From JANNOG01 sp050329415 (GTDB lineage Bacteria > Actinomycetota > Actinomycetes > Actinomycetales > JBBAYJ01), in assembly GCA_050329415.1 (NCBI GenBank), contig JBHJOS010000026.1:1-13887 (forward strand): a DNA stretch of 13,887 nucleotides, read 5' to 3'. Under the pieces are notes generated by a model that worked only from the letters and a program-made list of their open reading frames with translations, had not been told where the DNA came from and ran no database searches. Below, piece by piece: positions 1-7,649 of the stretch (the stretch's first letter is position 1; each line of letters begins with the position of its first letter). Both the position numbers and the translations under genes were made by a program.

Positions 1-251
1 CCGCCGGGGCCGTCGATGACGTCGGCCCGCAGCGTGGTGAGGAACACCCCCTGGCAGAAGGCGAGTCCCGCCCGGCTCGCCCGCTCCAGCTCGCGCAGCG
101 GCACGTCCTTCGACCGCGCGATGCCGAGCAGGTCGGCGTACACCACGCGGACGACGTCCACGTCCTGCTCGGACAACCGCCTGACCAGGTCGCTGATGTC
201 CTTGTACTCGATGGTCCGGTCGCCGGTGTGGACGTGCCTCGACTCCGTCAT
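1..251 (-). CDS. Glutamine synthetase family protein (gamma-glutamyl ligase-like), N-terminal part
   Basis: The first 83 residues of a leftward gene are present; the rest lies beyond the left edge. The visible part has the GS N-terminal beta-grasp pattern: a region reading DVVRVVYADLLGIARSKDVP, then an Arg/Glu-rich helix and a segment reading FCQGVFLTT. This spacing is typical of GlnA3/GlnA4/PuuA/IpuC-like ligases that ATP-dependently join glutamate to amines, rather than of housekeeping GlnA, although the catalytic domain is not visible. The chosen ATG (251-249) lies 19 nt after the P450 stop codon, with a weak AGCAGG ribosome site, so the two genes are probably one operon. GS homologues next to a P450 are known from the morpholine/piperidine (mor/pip) loci of mycobacteria, where the amine-ring-opening enzyme is a P450. 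The substrate here is unknown; an ordinary GS paralogue is possible. The family is confident, the function is inference. Confidence 0.85.
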   Translation of the reverse strand, partial: MTESRHVHTGDRTIEYKDISDLVRRLSEQDVDVVRVVYADLLGIARSKDVPLRELERASRAGLAFCQGVFLTTLRADVIDGPG

Positions 252-270
252 CGCCTGCTCGCTTCCGTGC

Positions 271-1557
271 TCATCGTGAGCTGACCTCGATGGGGAACGA
301 CTTGATGCCGTTGACGAAGTTGGACCGTACGCGGGTGACGGGTCCGGCGTGCCGGGCGCCCGCCAGCCGCGGGACCAGTTCGCCGAACATCAGCCGGATC
401 TCCATCCGGGCGAGGGCGTTGCCGAGGCAGAAGTGCGGGCCCCCCTTGCCGAACGTCACGTGGTCGACGTGGCGGCGGGTGACGTCGAACCGGTACGGGT
501 CGTCGAACACCCCGGGGTCCCGGTTGGCCGCGGCGAACCACATGACGACCTTGTCGCCCTCCCGGATCGTCCGCCCGTGCAGCTCGACGTCGCGGGTGGC
601 CGTCCGGCGGAAGTGGTAGACGGGGGAGGCCCACCGCAGGAACTCCTCCACCGCGTCCGGGATCAGCTCCGGGCGCTCCTGCAGCAGCGCCAGCTGGTCC
701 GGGTGGTCGACGAGGGCGTTCATGGTGTGCGAGATGGCGTGGCGGGTGGTCTCGTTCCCGGCCACCACGAGCAGCAGGAAGTAGTTGCGGAAGTCGCGCT
801 CGGTCAGCGGCTCACCGTCGGCCGGTGTCGTGTTGACGAGCCTGCTGACGAGGTCGGTCCCGGTGCCGCCGCGGCGGCGTCCGGCGAGTTCGAAGCCGTA
901 CTCGTAGACCTCGATCGCGGCCGGCGAGCGGAACGACAGCAGGCGGTACTCCTCGGAGTCGGTGCTGTCGGCGAGCACCCGGGCGTAGTCCGGGTCGGAG
1001 TTGCCCACCATCTCGTTCCCCCAGGCGATGAGCTGGTCGGTGTGGTCGTCCGGGACGTCGAGCATGCGCGCCAGCACGCGGATCGGAAAGTCCGCGCTCA
1101 CCTGCGTGACGAAGTCGAACCGGCCCTTCGGCAGGGCGGCGTCGAGGGTCGTCGCGGTGAGGCCGCGGAGGAAGGTCTCGTAGCCCGCGAGGAAGCGCGG
1201 CGTGAAGTCCCGCTGCAGCAGGTTCCGCAGCGCCCGGTGGCGGGCGCCGTCGGTCTCGAGCATCGACTTGCGGGCCTCGATCTGCTCGTCGTCGAGCTCC
1301 TCGAGGTTGGCCCCGCCCCGCTCGGACGAGAACGTCGCGGCGTCCCGGTCGATCGCGACGACGTCGGCATGGCGGGTGACCGACCAGAAGCCGTGGTTCG
1401 GGGCGGGCTCGGGGTTCCAGTGGACGGGGGCCTGGTCCCGGAGCACGTCGAAGGCCGTCCACGGGGGGCCGTCGGCGAAGGTGTCGAGATCGGCGAGGTC
1501 GACGTCCTCGGGGGCGGGGCGGGGCATGGGCTGGCCGGGATCGGTCGTCACCGTCAC
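271..1557 (-). CDS. Cytochrome P450 (CYP124/CYP125/CYP142-like)
   Basis: A complete 428-residue soluble bacterial P450, a heme monooxygenase needing electrons from a ferredoxin/reductase. Visible landmarks are the I-helix oxygen-activation motif AGNETT at residues 266-271, the K-helix ExxR (E305-R308), the meander segment reading FAAANRDPGVFDDPYRFDV (about 341-359), and the heme loop FGKGGPHFCLG with the thiolate Cys377. The wording of the I-helix (VVAGNETTRHAISHTM) and of the segment around 328-345 resembles actinobacterial CYP124/125/142-type enzymes that hydroxylate sterol side chains and branched lipids. That resemblance does not fix the substrate. The start is GTG at 1557, 7 nt after GAGGAGG; the reading frame stays open upstream only because of GC bias. 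It is divergent from a MarR regulator and followed after 19 nt by a GS-like ligase. A palindrome 42 nt upstream of the start is a likely operator. An electron donor could be the ferredoxin at the right edge of the window. Confidence 0.95.
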   Translation of the reverse strand: MTVTTDPGQPMPRPAPEDVDLADLDTFADGPPWTAFDVLRDQAPVHWNPEPAPNHGFWSVTRHADVVAIDRDAATFSSERGGANLEELDDEQIEARKSMLETDGARHRALRNLLQRDFTPRFLAGYETFLRGLTATTLDAALPKGRFDFVTQVSADFPIRVLARMLDVPDDHTDQLIAWGNEMVGNSDPDYARVLADSTDSEEYRLLSFRSPAAIEVYEYGFELAGRRRGGTGTDLVSRLVNTTPADGEPLTERDFRNYFLLLVVAGNETTRHAISHTMNALVDHPDQLALLQERPELIPDAVEEFLRWASPVYHFRRTATRDVELHGRTIREGDKVVMWFAAANRDPGVFDDPYRFDVTRRHVDHVTFGKGGPHFCLGNALARMEIRLMFGELVPRLAGARHAGPVTRVRSNFVNGIKSFPIEVSSR

Positions 1558-1599
1558 GCGTGGACCTCCTCGTCCGGGAACCGGCACGCCACCAAGGTC

Positions 1600-1613
1600 G
1601 TTCGGATCCGAAT
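1600..1613. promoter_or_regulatory. Candidate MarR operator in the P450/MarR divergent spacer
   Basis: GTTCGGATCCGAAT contains the perfect 12-bp palindrome TTCGGATCCGAA at 1601-1612. It sits 42 nt upstream of the P450 start and 28 nt upstream of the MarR start, the classic position for an autoregulating MarR operator. A related sequence, GTTCGGACCCTAAC at 10347-10360, matches at 11 of 14 positions and overlaps the promoter of the ring-cleavage operon. No third copy was noticed by eye. Binding by the neighbouring MarR protein is inference. Confidence 0.6.
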
Positions 1614-1623
1614 AACCCCTTGG

Positions 1624-1653
1624 AGCGTACGATCGCGGGCCATGACGGGGCAA
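1624..1653 (-). promoter_or_regulatory. Weak candidate promoter for P450-GS operon
   Basis: Reading leftward, TTGCCC (1653-1648) and TACGCT (1629-1624) are separated by 18 nt. Transcription would begin about 7 nt further, just before the palindrome at 1600-1613, so a bound repressor could block initiation or early elongation. On the opposite strand TACGAT (1628-1633) could serve as a -10 for MarR, giving an almost leaderless transcript, because the MarR ATG is at 1642 and lacks a clear ribosome site. Both matches are weak and unproven. Confidence 0.3.
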
Positions 1654-2178
1654 GCGGCGACCGGGGAGCACGCCGGTGTCGTCCCCGCCCCCGGCGAGCG
1701 GCTCGCCGCCGCCAAGCTCGACGGCTCGCACCTCGGCCCGCTCATCGACCACGACGCGATGGCCGTGGTGAGCAACCTCTACCGCGCCGCCGGCGCCGCC
1801 CGGAACCACTTCGAGCGCACGGTGCTGTCCGAGGCGGCGCTCACCTGGACCTCGTGGGTGGTGCTCTGGGTGCTGTGGATCGGTGACGAGGCCGAGAGCC
1901 GGACCGTCGCGGCCGGCGCCGGCATCAGCAAGGCCACCCTCACCGGCGTCGTCCGGACCGTGCAGGGCCGGGGCCTGGTCGCCCGGCGAGCCCACCCCGG
2001 CGACGCCCGCCGAGTGCTGCTGTCCCTCACCGAGGCCGGGTCGTCGCTGATGACGTCGCTGGTCCCGCGCTTCAACGCCCACGAGTCGCTGCTGTGCGCC
2101 CCCCTGGAGCCGGCGTCGCGCCGGGACCTGGCGGAGGGCCTGCGCCTGCTCACCCAGCGAGCCGTCGAGATCACCTGA
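1642..2178 (+). CDS. MarR-family winged-helix transcriptional regulator
   Basis: A 178-residue protein with MarR layout. An N-terminal dimerisation helix runs around residues 36-64. The helix-turn-helix spans roughly 68-112, with a recognition helix near ISKATLTGVVRTVQ (95-108). A wing at 113-130 reads ARRAHPGDARRVLLSLT, where the D-x-R (D121-R123) pattern is the family signature. The C-terminal dimer helix follows. It has about 30 extra N-terminal residues compared with a minimal MarR. The ATG at 1642 is preferred because the family fold begins soon after it; no good Shine-Dalgarno is visible and the frame is open upstream only by GC bias. It is divergent from the P450 gene and tail to tail with the GGDEF gene, with an 8-nt overlap. 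MarR proteins usually repress and respond to aromatic ligands; HpaR, which controls homoprotocatechuate meta-cleavage genes, belongs to this family. The two palindromes described here suggest an HpaR-like role, which is inference. Confidence 0.9.
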   Translation: MTGQAATGEHAGVVPAPGERLAAAKLDGSHLGPLIDHDAMAVVSNLYRAAGAARNHFERTVLSEAALTWTSWVVLWVLWIGDEAESRTVAAGAGISKATLTGVVRTVQGRGLVARRAHPGDARRVLLSLTEAGSSLMTSLVPRFNAHESLLCAPLEPASRRDLAEGLRLLTQRAVEIT

Positions 2179-3658
2179 CCGATTCGCGCCCCCGGGCCCG
2201 GCGGGCGGTCTTCGCCTCGTACATCGCCTGGTCGGCGGCGGCCAGCAGGCGAGGGGACCCGGGTGCCTGCGAGGTCCACGCCACGCCCACGCTCGCCCCG
2301 ACCGACAGCCGGTGGCCGTCGACCACGACCGGTGCGGACAGCTCGGCCCCGATCCGGTCCACCACCGCGGCCACCGAGTCCGCGGCGGTCTCCGGACTCC
2401 CGATCCCGCGCAGCACGGCGACGAACTCGTCCCCGCCGAGCCGGCCGACGTCGTCGCCGTCGCGGACCAGGCGCCGCAGCCGGTCGGCCACCGCCACGAG
2501 CACCGCGTCCCCGGCGGCGTGGCCGTGGGCGTCGTTGACGGCCTTGAACCCGTCGAGGTCCACCAGCAGCAGGGCGCTCGCCGGGTGGTCGGGCAACTGG
2601 TCCAGCCGGGCGAGGAGGCCGGCCCGGTTGAGCAGGCCGGTGAGGGAGTCGTGCGTGGCCTGGTGGGCGAGCTCGAGCTCGAGCCGCTTCCGCTCGGAGA
2701 TGTCCCGGGCGATGAGCGTGAGGCCGCCGTCCCCGCCGGTGCGGCTGGAGGACACGAGCACCGGGGTCCGGCTGCCGTCGGTCCGGTGCGCCAAGGTCTC
2801 GACATCACGCAGGTCGCCAAGGTCCTGGCTGGTCAGACCGTCCAGCCAACCGGTCAGCGGGGTGCCGACGAGGTCCTCGACCCGGGTCCGGCAGAGCTCG
2901 GCGGCGGCGGCGTTGGCGCTGGTCACCGTTCCGGTGGCGTCCGTGGTCCAGATCGCCTCGGCCGCCGTCTCCACGACCGCCCGGGCCCGCTCCTCGCTGG
3001 CGGCGAGCCGACGCGCGAGGGCCTCGTTGCGGTGCCGCAGCCGGAACGAGTCACGCGTCTGGCGGCCGTTGATGGCGCCGTAGACGATGCACATCATCGC
3101 GAACACGAGGCACGCCAGGGCGATCGGCCACCCGACCGGGATCCCCGACATCACCAGCTGCGGCGGGAAGAGCAGCCACATGGCGCCGGCGGACACCTCC
3201 ACGGCGCCGGTCAGGGTGGAGTAGCCCACCGCGTTGAGTCCGGTCATGGCGACCAGGAAGACCGTGACCGAGAGCCACGTCGTCACGTCGTCGCCGAGGT
3301 CGAAGACCAGGGGGGAGGCTCCCCACGCCGTGCTGTAGACGACCCCCAGGCCGATGATCAGGCCGTGCTGGAGTCGCAGCCGGGCGCGCGTGACGCGCCG
3401 GGCGAGCACCGAGCAGGCGACCGCCACCCCGACGTCCGCCCCGAGGACGACGCCGCAGAAGGCCGCGGCGCGTCCGGGTTCGGCGGGGTCGCCGACGATG
3501 ACGAGGAACAGCACGAGGGCGGCCGCGAGGGCCGGGATCGCGGAACGCAGCGCCCGGCGGGCGACCGCGACAGTGTCCGCGTGGACGAGGATCGCCTCGT
3601 CCACGGGCGTCTCGGTCGCCGCCTCCACCCCGAGGTGATCGGTTCGTCGAGAAGCCAT
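2171..3658 (-). CDS. Membrane-anchored PAS-GGDEF diguanylate cyclase
   Basis: A 495-residue protein predicted to make cyclic di-GMP from two GTP. The N-terminal third (about 38-196) holds some six hydrophobic segments, resembling a MASE-type membrane sensor. A short linking helix (about 200-228) leads into a PAS domain (about 225-320, ending in ARDISERKRLELELAHQATH). The GGDEF domain (about 333-490) begins HDSLTGLLNRAGLL. The active-site motif GGDEF is intact at 408-412, and the RxxD inhibitory site (R399-D402) lies exactly five residues ahead, so product feedback inhibition is expected. No EAL domain follows. The ATG at 3658 is used; an in-frame GTG at 3673 would add five residues, and neither has a strong ribosome site. 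The gene is convergent with the MarR gene and divergent from the cation ATPase, so it is probably monocistronic. The signal sensed is unknown. Confidence 0.92.
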   Translation of the reverse strand: MASRRTDHLGVEAATETPVDEAILVHADTVAVARRALRSAIPALAAALVLFLVIVGDPAEPGRAAAFCGVVLGADVGVAVACSVLARRVTRARLRLQHGLIIGLGVVYSTAWGASPLVFDLGDDVTTWLSVTVFLVAMTGLNAVGYSTLTGAVEVSAGAMWLLFPPQLVMSGIPVGWPIALACLVFAMMCIVYGAINGRQTRDSFRLRHRNEALARRLAASEERARAVVETAAEAIWTTDATGTVTSANAAAAELCRTRVEDLVGTPLTGWLDGLTSQDLGDLRDVETLAHRTDGSRTPVLVSSSRTGGDGGLTLIARDISERKRLELELAHQATHDSLTGLLNRAGLLARLDQLPDHPASALLLVDLDGFKAVNDAHGHAAGDAVLVAVADRLRRLVRDGDDVGRLGGDEFVAVLRGIGSPETAADSVAAVVDRIGAELSAPVVVDGHRLSVGASVGVAWTSQAPGSPRLLAAADQAMYEAKTARRARGRESVR

Positions 3659-3798
3659 CTGAATGGTGATCACCGGGTGGGCGCCGCCGACCCTCGTCCC
3701 GCCGGGTCCACCAGCCGCCCGGGGGCTCCCGCGCGTGCTCGTCGTGGTGCCGCGATTGCGGACCCGGCGCCGTGACCCCGCTCTGGGAGGATGAGCGG

Positions 3799-6612
3799 GT
3801 GCCGCCCCTCGCCTCTTCGTCTGGTCGTCATGTCTCGGTTCCCTGGCATGCGATGGAGGTCGGCGAGGTGCTCGCCCGGCTGGGTGCCGACCGCCGGGGC
3901 CTGACCGACGACGAAGCGGAGCGCCGCCTCGTCGAGCACGGGCCGAACGAGCTGCCCGACGCGGGAGCGGCCCCGCTCTGGCGGATCGTCCTGCGGCAGT
4001 TCGCCAGTCCGCTGATCTACGTGCTGCTCGTGGCGGCGGGCGTCTCCGCCGCCGTCGGCGAGCTCGTCGACGCCGCGTTCATCGGACTCGTCCTTCTGAT
4101 CAACGCGGGGGTCGGGGCATGGCAGGAGGCCGGAGCGGAACGCAGCGCCGCTGCCCTGCGCGACCTCGTCGAGCCGCGCGCCCGCGTGCTGCGGGACGGC
4201 AGGTGGCAGGACGTCCCCGCGGAGCGGCTGGTGCCCGGAGATGTGGTCGCTCTCGGCAGCGGCGACCGGGTCCCCGCCGACGCGCGGCTCCTCGAGGCGG
4301 CCGGGCTGCGGATCGAGGAGTCCGCCCTGACAGGGGAATCGCAGGCGGCCGACAAGGCCGCCGGACCGGACACGGCCGAGGACTCGTCGCTGGGGGACCG
4401 GACCGGCATGGTCTTCGCCGGGACGCTGGTCCAGACCGGCCGGGCCGAGGCGGTCGTCGTCACGACCGGCGCGGGGACGGAGCTCGGCCGCATCGCCGAG
4501 GCCGCCGGCAGCCAGCACGGCGGCAAGGCTCCCCTCGCGGTCCGGATGGAGCGGTTCACCCGCCAGATCGCGCTGGCCACGCTGCTCGGGGCCAGCGTCT
4601 ACGGCGGTCTTGCCCTGGTTCGGGGCGAGGACCTGGTGCAGGTCTTCTTCCTGGCCGTGGCGCTCGTGGTCAGCGCCATCCCGGAGGGCCTGCCGGTGGC
4701 CCTCACCAGCACGCTGGCCATCGGGGCCCGGAGGATGGCCGGGCATGGCGTCATCGTGCGCGGCACCAGCGCCGTCGAGGGCCTCGGCAGCACGACGGTG
4801 GTCGCCAGCGACAAGACCGGCACTCTCACGGTGGACCGCCAGTCGGTGCGTGCGGTCGCCCTGCCCCCGGCGGGCGGCGACGACTGGAGCCACCACACGG
4901 TGTCGGGCCCGGGGGACCGTGGGGACGGAGAGGTCAGCCCGGCGCCGGCGGACCTGGACCGCCTGCGGTCGCTGGTGGCCGCCGGGGCGCTGGCCAACGA
5001 GGCGGAGCTGGTCGCCGGGGACGAGGAGGCGATCGCCCGGGGGGACGCGGTCGACGTGGCGTTCCTGGCGTTGGCCGCCAAGGCGGGCGTGGACCCCGCG
5101 GCGCTCCGGGACCGCGTCACCCACGTCGGCTCCATCGACTACGAGTCTCATCGCGCGTACGGCGCCGCCCGGGTCCACCCGGGCGACGTCGGCTTCGGGC
5201 CTGAGTGGCGCCCGGCCACCCCGGAGGGCACCGTCCTCGTGATCAAAGGTTCGGTGGAGGCCGTGCTCTCCTTCGTCGCCCCTGGCACGGGCGATGGCGT
5301 CCACGCCCGAGCCGAGGAGATGGCCGCCGAGGGCCTGCGGGTGCTGGCGGTCGCGGCCGGCCCCGGCCCGTCGCGGGAGCATCTCCCGGACGGACTCCAC
5401 GAGCACCACCTCGAGGGGCTGGCCCTGCTCGGCGTGGTCGGGATGATGGACCCGCTGCGTCCTCAGGCCGCACAGGCGGTGGCCTCGGCCCGGCAGGCCG
5501 GGGTGAGGGTCGCGATGGTGACCGGTGACCACCCGGGGACGGCCTCGGCGATCGCGCGGCAGCTCGGGCTGGTCGACGAGGACGAGGACGGGGACGGCGG
5601 GCGGCCCCGCGGCGCCGACCGGGTCGTCGTCGGGTCGGACCTGGCACGGATCGTCCATCCGGACGACGACCCCGACGGCAGTCGGGCGGCGGGCGACCCG
5701 CGGTTCGTGGCGGCCGTCCGCGACGGGCGGGTGTTCGCCCGGGTCGCTCCGCTCCAGAAGCTGCAGATCGTCAAGGCGCTGCAGGCGGACGGGGAGTTCG
5801 CCGCCGTGACGGGGGACGGGGTGAACGACGCCCCTGCCCTGAGGGCCGCCAACATCGGCGTCGCGATGGGATCGGGGACCGACGCGGCGAAGGGAGTGGC
5901 GGATCTCATCGTCACCGACGACGACTTCGCCAGCATCGTCACCGGGATCGAGCAGGGCAGGCACGCCTACGCCAACGTCCGCAAGGTCATCTGGCTGCTG
6001 GTCGCGACCGGTCTGGCCGAGATCCTGCTGTTCCTCGCCGCGCAGGCGATCGGACTGCCGGCGCCGCTGCTCGCGGTGCAGCTGCTGTGGCTGAACATCG
6101 TGACCAACGGCATCCAGGGCGTCGCCCTCGCGTTCGAGGGCGGGGAGCCCGGTGTCATGCGGCTCTCGCCCCGGCCGCCGTCCCAGCCGCTGTTCGACTC
6201 CCTGATGATCCGCGAGACGGTGACGGCCGGCTTCGTCATGGCCGCGGGCGGCCTGGCGGTGTGGTGGTGGGCGCTCGAGATCGCCGCCTTGTCCGAGGCC
6301 GAGGCCCGCAACCTCGTGCTGCTCGTGATGGTCCTCTTCGAGAACGTCCACGCGTTCAATTCCCGGAGCGAGACCAGGAGCGTGTTCCGGGTGCCGCTGA
6401 GCCGCAACCCGTTCCTCGTGGTGGGAGTCCTCGGGGCGATGGGTGTGCACGTGGCCGCCCTGTACCTGGCGCCGCTGCAGGCCGTCCTCGGGACCATGCC
6501 GGTCCCGTGGGACGTCGCCGGCGCCCTCGTGGCCGTCGCCCTCGTGCTCCTCGTCGTCGTCGAGGCCGCGAAGGCGATGCACCGGCGCTGGTCCGGCACG
6601 AGGGATGCGTGA
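3799..6612 (+). CDS. P2-type cation-transporting ATPase (SERCA/PMR1-like)
   Basis: A 937-residue integral membrane ion pump. In order: cation-ATPase N-terminal domain (about 18-60), TM1-2 (about 70-107), actuator domain with TGES at 178-181, TM3-4 with PEGLP at 295-299, phosphorylation motif DKTGT starting at Asp338, nucleotide-binding domain, the TGDGVNDAP hinge (671-679), and six C-terminal TM helices. There is no metal-binding CxxC, so it is not a P1B heavy-metal pump. Ion-site residues by analogy with SERCA are Glu296 (TM4), Glu741 (TM5), Asn766 and Thr769 (TM6) and Glu848 (TM8). The position of SERCA Asp800 is Asn770 in a sequence reading LNIVTNGIQGVALAF, so the transported ion may not be calcium. 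The GTG at 3799 has GGGAGG 8 nt upstream; a GTG at 3772 in frame lacks such a site. Its stop overlaps the next gene's start by 4 nt. Confidence 0.95.
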   Translation: MPPLASSSGRHVSVPWHAMEVGEVLARLGADRRGLTDDEAERRLVEHGPNELPDAGAAPLWRIVLRQFASPLIYVLLVAAGVSAAVGELVDAAFIGLVLLINAGVGAWQEAGAERSAAALRDLVEPRARVLRDGRWQDVPAERLVPGDVVALGSGDRVPADARLLEAAGLRIEESALTGESQAADKAAGPDTAEDSSLGDRTGMVFAGTLVQTGRAEAVVVTTGAGTELGRIAEAAGSQHGGKAPLAVRMERFTRQIALATLLGASVYGGLALVRGEDLVQVFFLAVALVVSAIPEGLPVALTSTLAIGARRMAGHGVIVRGTSAVEGLGSTTVVASDKTGTLTVDRQSVRAVALPPAGGDDWSHHTVSGPGDRGDGEVSPAPADLDRLRSLVAAGALANEAELVAGDEEAIARGDAVDVAFLALAAKAGVDPAALRDRVTHVGSIDYESHRAYGAARVHPGDVGFGPEWRPATPEGTVLVIKGSVEAVLSFVAPGTGDGVHARAEEMAAEGLRVLAVAAGPGPSREHLPDGLHEHHLEGLALLGVVGMMDPLRPQAAQAVASARQAGVRVAMVTGDHPGTASAIARQLGLVDEDEDGDGGRPRGADRVVVGSDLARIVHPDDDPDGSRAAGDPRFVAAVRDGRVFARVAPLQKLQIVKALQADGEFAAVTGDGVNDAPALRAANIGVAMGSGTDAAKGVADLIVTDDDFASIVTGIEQGRHAYANVRKVIWLLVATGLAEILLFLAAQAIGLPAPLLAVQLLWLNIVTNGIQGVALAFEGGEPGVMRLSPRPPSQPLFDSLMIRETVTAGFVMAAGGLAVWWWALEIAALSEAEARNLVLLVMVLFENVHAFNSRSETRSVFRVPLSRNPFLVVGVLGAMGVHVAALYLAPLQAVLGTMPVPWDVAGALVAVALVLLVVVEAAKAMHRRWSGTRDA

Positions 6613-7649
6613 CGCCCGCCGCCGTGGTCCCCGGACCGTGCGATGACCTCACGGACGTCCCCGGGGTCGCGGTCGGCCACCATGACCGCCGCGGCGACGG
6701 GTGGCTGACCGGGACCACGGTGGTCCTGCCGCCGGTCGGGACGGTCGCCGGTGTGGACGTCCGGGGCGGCGGACCGGCCAGCCGCGAGACCGACGCCCTG
6801 TCGCCCACCACGCTCGTCGAGCACGCCGACGCCGTGGTCCTCACCGGCGGCAGCGCCTACGGGCTGGCCGCGGCGGACGGTGTGATGGCCTGGTTGGAGG
6901 AGCGGGGCCGGGGCTTCCGCGTCGGCCCGGAGCCCGGGCACGTGGTCCCGATCGTGCCGGCGGCCGCGCTGTTCGACCTCGGCCGGGGCGGCGACTTCCG
7001 CGCCCGCCCCACGACGGAGTTCGGTCGCCAGGCCGCGGCTGCCGCCACCGACGGCCCCGTCGCGCGGGGGTCCGTCGGAGCGGGTACCGGTGCCGTGGCG
7101 GGCGGTCTCGCGGGAGGCGTCGGCTCGGCGAGCACGGTCCTGCCGTCCGGCGTCACGGTCGCCGCCCTGGTGGCGGTCAACTCGGCCGGCAGCGTCGTGG
7201 ACCCGGTCGACGGCACCCTGCGGGGTGTCCGGGCCGGGCTGCCCGGGGAGTTCGATTCGGTCAGCCCGCCGTCCCCAGCGGACGTGGCGGCCTGGGGGGA
7301 GACCGTCGCGCGCGCGGCGAGCCGGGTCCCGCCGTTCAACACCACGCTCGCCGTCGTCGCCACGGACGCCCGGCTCACGCCCGCGCAGTGCTCGCGCCTG
7401 GCCACCGCCGCCCACGACGGCATGGCCCGCGCCATCGACCCCGTCCACACCTACCTCGACGGTGACATCGCGTTCGCCCTGGCCACCGGGACCGCCGCGC
7501 TCGCCGACCCGGCGCTGCCCGCGCTCAATGCCTTGCTCGGCGTGGCCGGCCGCGTCGTGTCCCGAGCGATCGCCCACGCGGTCCTCGCCGCGACCGGCGC
7601 CGAGGGCGCGCCCTCCTACCGGGACGCCTTCCCTTCCGCGTGTCGTTGA
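6609..7649 (+). CDS. P1 family (DmpA/NylC-like, S58) self-cleaving peptidase/amidohydrolase
   Basis: A 346-residue member of the DmpA family of N-terminal nucleophile hydrolases, which cleave themselves into alpha and beta chains. Family features visible are a start rich in DLTDVPGVAVGHH (13-25), the VLTGGSAYGLAAADGV segment (77-92), GSVGAGTGA (154-162), and FNTTLAVVATDARLT (243-257). By analogy with NylC the chain should be cut between Asn244 and Thr245, exposing Thr245 as nucleophile. Known members hydrolyse D- or beta-aminopeptides or nylon oligomers; the substrate here cannot be read from sequence. No signal peptide is seen, so it is probably cytoplasmic. The GTG start (6609) overlaps the ATPase stop as GTGA, implying translational coupling. 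There is no obvious functional tie between an ion pump and this enzyme. Confidence 0.9.
   Translation: MTPAAVVPGPCDDLTDVPGVAVGHHDRRGDGWLTGTTVVLPPVGTVAGVDVRGGGPASRETDALSPTTLVEHADAVVLTGGSAYGLAAADGVMAWLEERGRGFRVGPEPGHVVPIVPAAALFDLGRGGDFRARPTTEFGRQAAAAATDGPVARGSVGAGTGAVAGGLAGGVGSASTVLPSGVTVAALVAVNSAGSVVDPVDGTLRGVRAGLPGEFDSVSPPSPADVAAWGETVARAASRVPPFNTTLAVVATDARLTPAQCSRLATAAHDGMARAIDPVHTYLDGDIAFALATGTAALADPALPALNALLGVAGRVVSRAIAHAVLAATGAEGAPSYRDAFPSACR

Noticed and set aside
349..1641. Rightward open frame running into MarR, antisense to the P450
   Set aside because: Composition is Val/Gly/Arg/Glu-rich noise, no family features, and it covers the divergent promoter region; MarR homology starts only after 1642.
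271..2820. Long leftward open frame of 849 codons joining the P450 to upstream sequence
   Set aside because: Only the part from GTG 1557 matches a protein family and has a ribosome site; the rest is antisense to MarR and out of frame with the GGDEF gene, open because of high GC.
3772..3774. GTG at 3772 as ATPase start
   Set aside because: No ribosome site; GTG 3799 has GGGAGG at 8 nt and the N-terminal domain begins well after it.
3670..6582. 970-codon leftward open frame opposite the cation ATPase
   Set aside because: His/Arg/Asp/Gly-rich mirror of the ATPase codons with no domain pattern; the plus-strand frame has complete P-type ATPase motifs.
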